Shown piece by piece: positions 1 to 5,208 of a stretch of DNA of 5,411 nucleotides. How positions within the stretch are numbered: position 1 is the first letter of the stretch; the number at the start of each line of letters is the position of its first letter. The stretch comes from Hyphomicrobiales bacterium (GTDB lineage: Bacteria; Pseudomonadota; Alphaproteobacteria; Rhizobiales; Devosiaceae), in NCBI GenBank assembly GCA_027082895.1, contig JALWTJ010000272.1, positions 1-5,411 on the forward strand, given 5' to 3'. Below the pieces are notes generated by a model that worked only from the letters and a program-made list of their open reading frames with translations, was not told the DNA's origin and did not search any database. Made by a program: the position numbers and the translations under genes.

Positions 1-242
1 CCCCCATTTCCCCCTTCCGTCCCCGCCGCTGGCGCGGTGCCATCCTGCCCAATAATGCCAAGGTGCAATTCCGGGTTCGCGAAAGCGAGAAACGCCCGGT
101 CTCGGTGGTAGCGGACAGCCGGGAATTTGCCAGCGTGGTGGACATTTCCATCGAACAGGACCAGCAACGTTCCGCAACCCTGCTCTTTGACCCCGGTCAC
201 TCCCTGGAAGAAAGGGTTCTGAACGAACAGTTCACCTATTGA
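1..242 (+). CDS. nadK: NAD kinase, C-terminal 79 residues (5' end outside window)
   Basis: NAD kinase phosphorylates NAD to NADP in the cytoplasm with ATP (or polyphosphate in some bacteria), and so sets the NADP(H) pool. Only the end of the gene is present: the reading frame enters at the window edge (codons begin at base 3) and stops with TGA at 240-242. Visible family marks are the segment PISPFRPRRWRGAILPNNAK at the start, then KRPVSVVAD, and the closing LLFDPGHSLEERVLNEQF. I recognise these from alphaproteobacterial NAD kinases, where this part belongs to the C-terminal beta-sandwich that helps bind NAD and form the oligomer. The catalytic GGDG motif and the NE/D motif lie upstream and cannot be checked. 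The next gene on the same strand starts 30-66 bp later depending on its start codon, so read-through is possible. Assignment is from remembered family sequence, not a search. Confidence 0.88.
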   Translation, partial: PISPFRPRRWRGAILPNNAKVQFRVRESEKRPVSVVADSREFASVVDISIEQDQQRSATLLFDPGHSLEERVLNEQFTY

Positions 243-258
243 TACGCATCAGCGCCTA

Positions 259-279
259 GGGACAACTCCACTTGTTCCC
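259..279 (+). repeat. Small imperfect hairpin after nadK stop
   Basis: GGGACAA (259-265) can pair with TTGTTCCC (272-279) across a 6-base loop, with one bulged T at 275. It lies 16 bases after the nadK stop. The nearest T-run is only TTTT at 287-290, separated by a GC-rich stretch, so it is a poor intrinsic terminator. The 3' arm contains the possible TTG start of the next gene (272), and the 5' arm contains most of its AGGGA ribosome-binding candidate (258-262). The hairpin could therefore occlude that start if it is used. Chance occurrence is not excluded. Confidence 0.3.
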
Positions 280-307
280 GCCGCGGTTTTGGCCGACCCT
301 TTTGACC

Positions 308-1063
308 ATGTCAAACACCGCCCGCTCTCCCCGCACCAGTCCGCCACCCCAGACGTCAGGAACGGCTTCCGCCTCCGGCACGTCCCCAACGCCTCAAACC
401 GATCCGCGCGTTGCCGAAATGGTGCGCAAGGCATGGGAACTGCATGAAAAACTGGGCCCCAGGGGCTACCGGATGATTACCCCGCCCAACCCGTTGAAAA
501 ACCGGGTGCGTCCGATGCGGCGCAAGGGATTTGATCCCGTCGCGGCTGCGGAACGGAACCTTGAAATCATGTCCGTGTCATTCTCCGGCTGGCTGCGCGA
601 GGAACGCGAGCATCTGCGCAAGACCTATGAGGCCCTGCAGGCCGCCCCGGACAACCCGGAAAGGTACCAGGCCATGAACCGGGCGGTGCACCGGATCAAG
701 GGCAACGCGCCCATTCTGGGAAATGTTGCTGCGGGCATGATCGCCGATCCCCTGTCCCGCCTGCTGGAAAACTGCGCCGACTATCAAAAAACGCGCCCGG
801 TGCTGGCCCTGTCGGTCCATGCCATATGCCAGGCACTGGATCAGGACACCCCGGCCAACGATCCCGAACTGGTGGAAACGGTGAACATGCTGCAATCCAT
901 GGCGGGACGCTGCATCATCGCCAAGGATACCGCCAGAAACCCTTCCAGGGATGCCACGAAAGAAGCGGCCGGTTGCCGCTCGGGCAACCCGTGTTCCAAG
1001 GATCAGGCTGCCGGCAAGGCCAGTTGCCCCCTCGCCCCCGTCACCTGCGGCACCCGCATCTGA
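308..1063 (+). CDS. Orphan HPt (histidine phosphotransfer) domain protein
   Basis: Predicted soluble cytoplasmic protein of 251 residues. HPt domains relay a phosphoryl group on one histidine between response-regulator receiver domains in multistep phosphorelays. Residues 1-35 are a Ser/Thr/Pro-rich, probably disordered leader. A basic stretch with several Arg and Lys lies around 55-74. Residues 75-180 look all-helical and carry the HPt signature HRIKGNAPILGN with the candidate phospho-histidine at H128, followed by an amphipathic helix (PLSRLLE). The last ~45 residues are polar, with four cysteines spaced C-x5-C-x10-C-x6-C. Start: ATG at 308 lacks a clear Shine-Dalgarno sequence. An in-frame TTG at 272 has AGGGA nine bases upstream and would add 12 residues. 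No kinase or receiver gene is adjacent, so partners are unknown. The 3' end overlaps the convergent DUF2336 gene by 61 bp. The HPt assignment rests on the H-x-I-K-G motif and helical context and is fairly secure; the pathway is not known. Confidence 0.78.
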   Translation: MSNTARSPRTSPPPQTSGTASASGTSPTPQTDPRVAEMVRKAWELHEKLGPRGYRMITPPNPLKNRVRPMRRKGFDPVAAAERNLEIMSVSFSGWLREEREHLRKTYEALQAAPDNPERYQAMNRAVHRIKGNAPILGNVAAGMIADPLSRLLENCADYQKTRPVLALSVHAICQALDQDTPANDPELVETVNMLQSMAGRCIIAKDTARNPSRDATKEAAGCRSGNPCSKDQAAGKASCPLAPVTCGTRI

Positions 1064-2283
1064 GCTTGCCGCTCCAGTTGCCGGCCAAGCGCCGCGTTGC
1101 TCAATTCCTGATCCGCCACCGGCAGAACCCGCTCATCCCCCACAGTCTGTGAAAAACGCGGCATGACCCCGCGCGCTGCCGCACGGGCCAGCACGAGGTT
1201 CTGTTCATCCAGATAATGGAAAATTTCCTCCAGGCTTTCCGGAATGTCCCCATCATGCTCGATGATCAATTCCTCGATCAGCGCCCCCACCACATAGTGG
1301 CGCGATGCCCAGTCGCTGGACAGATCGCACGAGCGGGCAAACAGCACCAGCCGCGCCAGCAGGCTGCTTTGGGCTCCATCCATGCCACATTGCCGGAACA
1401 GGGCATCGAGCGCAGCACGCACACCATTTTCCAACAAGGTGAAAATCTTTTCCAGCGGCATGCCGCTGACGACAGCCAGACATTGGGCAAAGAACAGCCC
1501 CTGCCCGTTTATCACCGCGTGCAGCAGCAGGCGAGCATTGATCCGCTCTTCCCCAAGCAATGCACGGGCAAACCCGTCCCCACCCCCTGCTGCCTCTTTT
1601 TCACCGATCCGGCTGGTGGCCCCGTCCACCCCGTCCCGCATCAGGCGTTCGATCCGGCCCGGCTGTATGGCACCGCTGACCAGGGAACAGGCCGACAGAT
1701 CTTCGGTAATTTGCCGTACCAGCGCCAGCCGGCTGAGACCGGGCAGCGCGTCACGGTCCAGCAAGGCCCCCCGAACTGCCGCCACGTGCCCGAACTGCTC
1801 CGCAACACGCGCCAGAACCGGACCCGGCACCGTTACGTCTCCACGTTTGAGAATGCCAAGAACAACCCCTTCCCCTCCCCGGTCCAGAATGGCCTTGGCC
1901 AAGCGTTCCGAAATTTGATCGCGGCAGGCAAGAGCCTCAACCACCCGCATCGGGGCATCCCTTGCCACCCGCACGAGATCCACCTCCAGCAGAACCGGGG
2001 AATGCTGAACCACCGCCCGCGCAATGACCGGCGCATCCCGCACAAGGGCCAGCATGATCACCCGCGGCGCATCACGCGAATACAACAGTCCGAAAGCCAG
2101 TGCCGCACGCACCTTGACCGATGAATCATCCAGAAAACCGAGCAGGCTGGCATAAAGCGCCGCATTTTCGTCCGCCGGCCCATCATGATTGAGATAGGCG
2201 TCAGCCACCATGCGCGCCGCCTGTGCCCGCTGATCGGGGTCGGACGAATGGCTCAGGGCGACGAAATGCTGGTAGGCAACCAT
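1003..2283 (-). CDS. DUF2336 family protein (HEAT-like helical repeats)
   Basis: Soluble protein of 426 residues with no signal peptide or membrane segment. Residues ~45-100 read FLDDSSVKVRAALAFGLL, then DAPRVIMLALVRDAPVIARAVVQHSPVL; further helix pairs follow to about residue 190. This is the alternating pattern of HEAT-like repeats and matches what I know of DUF2336, an alphaproteobacterial family without an agreed biochemical role; a scaffold or protein-binding function is a reasonable inference. A Gly/Glu-rich linker (about residues 225-240) separates a second helical half. The last ~45 residues look poorly conserved and may be disordered. Start: ATG at 2283 gives the family-like opening MVAYQHFVAL. 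A TTG at 2340 would add 19 less typical residues (MFPSRVGTILFSVCGKSCL). Neither has a strong Shine-Dalgarno sequence. The stop at 1003-1005 lies inside the convergent HPt gene. The upstream transglycosylase gene on the same strand is 120 bp away, which leaves room for a separate promoter. Confidence 0.82.
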   Translation of the reverse strand: MVAYQHFVALSHSSDPDQRAQAARMVADAYLNHDGPADENAALYASLLGFLDDSSVKVRAALAFGLLYSRDAPRVIMLALVRDAPVIARAVVQHSPVLLEVDLVRVARDAPMRVVEALACRDQISERLAKAILDRGGEGVVLGILKRGDVTVPGPVLARVAEQFGHVAAVRGALLDRDALPGLSRLALVRQITEDLSACSLVSGAIQPGRIERLMRDGVDGATSRIGEKEAAGGGDGFARALLGEERINARLLLHAVINGQGLFFAQCLAVVSGMPLEKIFTLLENGVRAALDALFRQCGMDGAQSSLLARLVLFARSCDLSSDWASRHYVVGALIEELIIEHDGDIPESLEEIFHYLDEQNLVLARAAARGVMPRFSQTVGDERVLPVADQELSNAALGRQLERQAQMRVPQVTGARGQLALPAA

Positions 2284-2331
2284 CAGGCAGGATTTTCCGC
2301 AAACGGAGAACAGGATTGTCCCAACCCTAGA

Positions 2332-2366
2332 GGGGAACAATTAAGGATTGGTTCACCATGTTCCCC
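2332..2366. repeat. 8-bp perfect inverted repeat between transglycosylase and DUF2336 genes
   Basis: GGGGAACA (2332-2339) and TGTTCCCC (2359-2366) are perfect reverse complements around a 19-base spacer. The element sits 38 bp past the transglycosylase stop and 49 bp or more before the DUF2336 ATG, both genes being on the minus strand. It could be an operator dyad or an RNA hairpin ending the upstream transcript. No T-run follows on the minus strand, so a standard intrinsic terminator is unlikely. The spacer contains the CtrA-like half-sites listed separately. Confidence 0.5.
2341..2356 (+). promoter_or_regulatory. Near-consensus CtrA-like box (TTAA-N7-TTCAC)
   Basis: TTAA at 2341-2344 and TTCAC at 2352-2356 are separated by seven bases, one mismatch from the CtrA consensus TTAA-N7-TTAAC. 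It lies 58-73 bp upstream of the DUF2336 ATG and inside the spacer of the 2332-2366 inverted repeat. One-mismatch matches are not rare, so on its own this is weak. It is listed because a full match occurs in the corresponding gap before the transglycosylase gene. Confidence 0.25.
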
Positions 2367-2403
2367 CTCGCCGCAGGAAACCCCGGTCCGTCCCGCTGCC
2401 TCC

Positions 2404-3270
2404 TTACTTGCCGGACTGCCGACCATATAATTGCACGAACAGGGCACCGCCCGGGTCTACGATCACACTGTTCTGCACCGGCGTGCCGACCGGGGGGGCA
2501 TCGCTGAACATGGAAGTAAAGGAAACGTCGGGCGCCTGAATGCGCACCCCCGGCCCGATGCGCGAGGGAATAGGTTCCCCCGGACGCGATGATACTGGCG
2601 CCACGTCATTTCCCGCCCCGGCCACCGGCACCGCTCCCTGCACGCTGACGCCTGCATTCCCGGCACCCCCGAAATCCGCAATCAACGCCCGATAGACCTC
2701 CCGAATGGTCCGCGGACGCCCCCCTTCATAGAAAATGGCCGGATTTGCCGCCGCCTGCTGGCGAAACAGGAGCGCCGCCGCCTGATCCGGATTTTCCAGC
2801 CCGGCAACGAACAGGCGTTCTGCCCCCCGTGCGCCAAGAAAATGGGCAATATAGAGTTCCCCGGGACTGGGGGGACGACCGAAACGGTTGGCCAGATATT
2901 CCCCGTTGCGCCGCGTATAGGCCGCCGCCAGATCGGCCGCCACCTGCGGATCTTCACGCAAGGAAAGAACTTCCCTGCGCAAGGCATTGTCCCGGATTAC
3001 ATAATTCCCGTCAGAGTCCTGTTCGATTGCCCGGGCATAATTTCCATACCCAAGCCGCCCCCCATCCTGTTTCATCACCTCCAGCCAGGTGCTTTCCAGA
3101 AACTGGAACAGGCCCACCGCAGAGGACGAGGACGCCTTGGCGTCGGAACTGAAGCTGCTTTCCCTGAAAGCGGTCTTGACCAGATAGTTGAAATCCACCC
3201 CGGACCGGTTCCCGGCCCGCGTCAATACGGGCACAAGATCTTGCGGCACCTGAATGGCAGCAACGCTCAC
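2404..3270 (-). CDS. SLT-domain lytic transglycosylase
   Basis: Lytic transglycosylases cleave the MurNAc-GlcNAc bond of peptidoglycan and leave a 1,6-anhydro end. The protein has 288 residues. The goose-lysozyme-like SLT core lies in residues ~10-165. The catalytic glutamate is E37 in FRESSF, followed by a serine-rich loop and AVGLFQF (51-57), the family's G-L-x-Q motif. GELYIAHFLGARGAERL (137-153) is the third conserved block, with the usual AHFLG pattern. Residues ~195-288 form a Gly/Pro/Val-rich tail of unknown role. There is no N-terminal signal peptide, so export, if any, needs another route. Start: the GTG at 3270 is well supported, because an in-frame TGA lies at 3277-3279 and GGAG sits ten bases upstream. 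The neighbours on the same strand are a nitroreductase gene upstream (125 bp gap) and a DUF2336 gene downstream. A possible CtrA box lies about 90 bp upstream, which would suit a flagellar or cell-cycle role, but no flagellar gene is present. Confidence 0.85.
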   Translation of the reverse strand: MSVAAIQVPQDLVPVLTRAGNRSGVDFNYLVKTAFRESSFSSDAKASSSSAVGLFQFLESTWLEVMKQDGGRLGYGNYARAIEQDSDGNYVIRDNALRREVLSLREDPQVAADLAAAYTRRNGEYLANRFGRPPSPGELYIAHFLGARGAERLFVAGLENPDQAAALLFRQQAAANPAIFYEGGRPRTIREVYRALIADFGGAGNAGVSVQGAVPVAGAGNDVAPVSSRPGEPIPSRIGPGVRIQAPDVSFTSMFSDAPPVGTPVQNSVIVDPGGALFVQLYGRQSGK

Positions 3271-3280
3271 GGTTTCTCAA

Positions 3281-3284
3281 CTCC
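3281..3284 (-). promoter_or_regulatory. Ribosome-binding site supporting the GTG start of the transglycosylase
   Basis: GGAG on the minus strand, ten bases before the GTG at 3270. An in-frame stop between it and the start (3277-3279) excludes any earlier start codon, and the next in-frame ATG is at residue 66, beyond the catalytic glutamate. GTG is therefore the only workable start. Confidence 0.6.
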
Positions 3285-3351
3285 GCTCAATCGACCGCGT
3301 CAGACATTGGCGCGAATCCGTCAGGGCATCCCAATTCGTTAACAGCATGCT

Positions 3352-3382
3352 AAAAAGGCATTAAGTTTTCCTTAACCATGCC
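3352..3382 (-). terminator. Intrinsic terminator of the nitroreductase gene
   Basis: Read on the minus strand, GGCA, a three-base bulge TGG, TTAAG, the loop GAAAA, then CTTAA and TGCC form a nine-pair stem. TTTTT follows directly (3356-3352). It begins 13 bases after the nitroreductase TAA (3398-3396), the usual position for a rho-independent terminator. The stem is partly A/T, so efficiency may be moderate. The same bases contain a perfect CtrA consensus, so the symmetry could instead reflect a protein-binding site. Confidence 0.6.
3361..3376 (+). promoter_or_regulatory. Perfect-consensus CtrA box (TTAA-N7-TTAAC)
   Basis: TTAA at 3361-3364 and TTAAC at 3372-3376 with a seven-base spacer match the published consensus for CtrA, the alphaproteobacterial cell-cycle and motility response regulator. 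It lies about 90-105 bp upstream of the transglycosylase GTG. Further GTTAAC hexamers flank it at 3338-3343 and 3395-3400, and a GANTC site (the CcrM methylation target) is at 3314-3318. The caveat is that TTAA is palindromic and these half-sites form the inner stem of the terminator at 3352-3382, so the match may be a by-product of the hairpin. Confidence 0.4.
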
Positions 3383-3395
3383 CATTTACATTCTG

Positions 3396-3974
3396 TTAAC
3401 CGTTCCAGTAGCTGACCAGCTTGTCCATGTCCGGCTTCGGCTTGTCCTCCAGCCGGGTCTGCGGCGTGCCCACATGCACGAAGGCCACGAACTGTTCCCC
3501 TTCACGCGCGCCCAGCATCGCCGCCGCCTCCGCATCATAGGCAAACCAGCGCGTCACCCAATGGGCGGCATAGCCCAGGGCATTGGCCCCGTGAACAAGG
3601 TTGAGCGCCACCGCCCCGGCGGACAGAATCTGTTCGATTTCCACCACCTTTGGATGAGAAACGGGGGAGCTGATCACCCCGATGGTAAGCGGTGCAGGAA
3701 GAAACCAATTCCGCTCGACCTCCAGTTTTTCTTCCGAAAGTTCAGGGTTTCGGCCACGAACGATCTCAGCCAGCCTTTCACCCGCAGCACGGCGTGCCTC
3801 GCCTTCGATGATGACCAGACGCCACGGATTAAGCTTGGCATGGTCCGGCACCCTGAGACCAATTTCAAGCAGCGTGTTCAATTCCTCCTTTGTCGGCCCC
3901 GGCTCCTCCAGAAATGCCAAAGGCACCGACCGGCGGGTTTGCAGATATTTCAACAGTTCAGGATTTGCGGCCAT
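3396..3974 (-). CDS. Nitroreductase family protein, YdjA-like
   Basis: FMN-dependent cytoplasmic oxidoreductase of the nitroreductase superfamily; members reduce nitro compounds, quinones or flavins with NAD(P)H. The physiological substrate of the YdjA-like branch is uncertain. The protein has 192 residues, close to the ~185 of the YdjA type. Visible marks are TRRSVP (13-18), the usual FMN-phosphate-contacting Arg/Ser region; PGP at 25-27; VPDHAKLNPWRLVII (42-56), the branch's hallmark; QILSAGAVALNLVHGANALGYAAHWVT (115-141), the central helix of the fold; and GTPQTRLEDKPKPD near the C-terminus. Start: ATG at 3974, preceded by a weak GAGAG ribosome-binding site, gives the family-like MAANPELLKYLQTRRSVP. 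A GTG at 4028 would add 18 residues with no match to the family. The gene has its own terminator-like hairpin 13 bp downstream and is divergent from the secreted-protein gene. Confidence 0.87.
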   Translation of the reverse strand: MAANPELLKYLQTRRSVPLAFLEEPGPTKEELNTLLEIGLRVPDHAKLNPWRLVIIEGEARRAAGERLAEIVRGRNPELSEEKLEVERNWFLPAPLTIGVISSPVSHPKVVEIEQILSAGAVALNLVHGANALGYAAHWVTRWFAYDAEAAAMLGAREGEQFVAFVHVGTPQTRLEDKPKPDMDKLVSYWNG

Positions 3975-4071
3975 TACACTCTCTCTTGATGTTGCACCCG
4001 GCATGTGACACAGGTTTTCCATATTCACCTGATAAGCAGCCTAACTGATTCACCCGGGGGGAATCGAACTT
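3975..4071. promoter_or_regulatory. Divergent intergenic region with paired GANTC sites
   Basis: About 97 bp separate the nitroreductase ATG from the TTG start of the secreted-protein gene, so promoters for both should lie here. I cannot identify convincing -35/-10 pairs. The clear structure is GATTC (4047-4051) and GAATC (4061-4065), two CcrM-type methylation sites that are also the arms of a short imperfect palindrome, CACCC/GGGGG lying between. It ends six bases before the TTG start, and its G-run (4056-4061) may also serve as the ribosome-binding site. A regulatory role is inferred from position only. Confidence 0.4.
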
Positions 4072-5079
4072 TTGCATCGCCTGTTCACTGCTTTGTTGGT
4101 CCTGTTTGCCGTGCTGCTGCCCGCCATGTCGCATGCGCAGGTGCCGCCCCCCATCCCCCATCCGCGCATCGAGCGTCCCGGCGACGCGCATCCGCCGGCG
4201 AACGACCAACCCTCCCTGCTGGCGCCACAGAATGCCGGTCAGGGCGGGAACGACACCACCCTTTCCCCCGATACGTCTCCCGTTGCGGGAAACCCGCCGG
4301 CCCCGGATGTGCCGGCAGTCGCCCAGCCCGTGACCCTGTCCGCCCGGGTCAAGGAAGACGGCCCCTCCATCCCCAGCGGCCTGATGTGGCGCATTTTTGC
4401 CACCAGGCCCGATGAGACCGGCAAGCTGCCCATGCTCTTCAAGTCCGAAGATCCGTCCGTGACCCTGAGCCTGGTGCCCGGCAGATATCTGGTACATGTG
4501 GCCTATGGGCGCGCCCAGGCCTCCGACACGCTGGACGTGGTCCCCGGCCCCAACGTCAAGACCATCATTCTTGATGCCGGCGCCCTCAAGCTGCGGGCCG
4601 CCGTGACAACAGAAATTCCCATTCCCGCGAACGAACTCACCTTCGATATTTCGACAACCGGCCTCAACGGCGAACAGATTCCGGTGGTCAATGCCGCGCT
4701 GGAAGACGAAATGATCTACCTGAATGCGGGCGTTTACAGCGTGGTCTCCAAGTGGGGCAAGCAGAACGCCACCGTCAGGGCCGACATCCGGGTTGAACCG
4801 GGACAGGTCACCGAGGCAACCCTGTTCCACAAGGCCGCCCGGGTGTCGTTCGTGCTGGTATCAAAGCCCGGTGGCGAAGCCATTGCCGACGTGGACTGGA
4901 AGGTGCAGGACAAGGACGGAAAGACCATGCTGAGCTATTTCGGCGCCTTCCCGACCGCGGTTCTGGCCAAGGGGGACTATACGGTCATTGCCCAGTCCGG
5001 CGATGCCGTCTTCAACCGGGATTTTCAGGTCCAGCCGGGCCGCCCGATAGAAATCGAGGTTCTGACCACCATCTATTGA
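4072..5079 (+). CDS. Exported protein with three beta-rich repeats, unknown function
   Basis: Protein of 335 residues that I do not recognise as a named family. The N-terminus is a clear Sec signal peptide: basic MHR, a hydrophobic core at 4-18, and a signal peptidase I site after SHA at residue 22; the next residue is Gln, not Cys, so it is not a lipoprotein. Residues 23-83 are Pro/Ala/Asn-rich and probably disordered. The rest divides into three units of about 80-85 residues (roughly 86-170, 171-255, 256-335). Each carries a G-x-Y turn (137-139, 220-222, 301-303) and later a V-x-P-G turn (P158-G159, P243-G244, P322-G323), a pattern like carboxypeptidase-regulatory or PEGA-type beta-sandwich domains. 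No catalytic motif is visible. Start: TTG at 4072 is the only usual start before the signal peptide, since an in-frame TAA lies at 4042-4044. It stands alone on its strand, with a convergent neighbour downstream. A periplasmic binding or structural role is inference. Confidence 0.75.
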   Translation: MHRLFTALLVLFAVLLPAMSHAQVPPPIPHPRIERPGDAHPPANDQPSLLAPQNAGQGGNDTTLSPDTSPVAGNPPAPDVPAVAQPVTLSARVKEDGPSIPSGLMWRIFATRPDETGKLPMLFKSEDPSVTLSLVPGRYLVHVAYGRAQASDTLDVVPGPNVKTIILDAGALKLRAAVTTEIPIPANELTFDISTTGLNGEQIPVVNAALEDEMIYLNAGVYSVVSKWGKQNATVRADIRVEPGQVTEATLFHKAARVSFVLVSKPGGEAIADVDWKVQDKDGKTMLSYFGAFPTAVLAKGDYTVIAQSGDAVFNRDFQVQPGRPIEIEVLTTIY

Positions 5080-5208
5080 CGCAAAGAAAGACTGCTGGGG
5101 TGGAAAATCGGCCACGGCGAAAAACCGGGCCGGCAACCAGCCCCATCGTGGCCGTGCTGCCGATCAGGTTTCCGGATCCACCTGTCATCTGGCGCCTGCC
5201 TAACCCTT
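5080..5208. other. Convergent intergenic region, no clear terminator
   Basis: These 129 bases lie between two convergent genes. The most notable structure is an 8-bp perfect inverted repeat, CGGCCACG (5109-5116) and CGTGGCCG (5147-5154), with a 30-base spacer that holds the small palindrome CCGGGCCGG. A weaker CAGGT/ACCTG pair lies at 5165-5184. None has an adjacent T-run on either strand, so I do not call an intrinsic terminator; rho-dependent termination would be compatible. Confidence 0.35.

Noticed and set aside
272..307. TTG start at 272 for the HPt gene
   Set aside because: It has a plausible AGGGA upstream but would add only 12 residues (MFPPRFWPTLLT) of no evident function, and it sits in a hairpin arm; ATG at 308 is preferred, though not proven.
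951..1166. Plus-strand frame with a basic Pro/Ala-rich product after the HPt gene, which could be a frameshifted continuation
   Set aside because: The HPt frame keeps strong G/C third positions to its own stop at 1061-1063, and there is no sign of a shift site; the frame is antisense to the DUF2336 C-terminus.
1216..2124. 302-codon open frame on the plus strand opposite the DUF2336 gene
   Set aside because: It lies wholly antisense to a recognised protein, its translation is rich in Pro, His, Gln and Arg with no recognisable domain, and it has no ribosome-binding site; a typical shadow frame in high-GC DNA.
3975..4071. Sigma-70 promoters for the divergent genes
   Set aside because: No -35/-10 pair with acceptable spacing could be identified by eye on either strand.
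3958..4830. 290-codon open frame on the minus strand opposite the exported-protein gene
   Set aside because: Its product is Gly/His/Arg-rich without a known motif, and the plus-strand frame has a signal peptide and internal repeats, so this is a shadow.
5109..5154. 8-bp inverted repeat as a bidirectional terminator
   Set aside because: The 30-base spacer is long and no T-run follows on either strand; kept only as a described structure.
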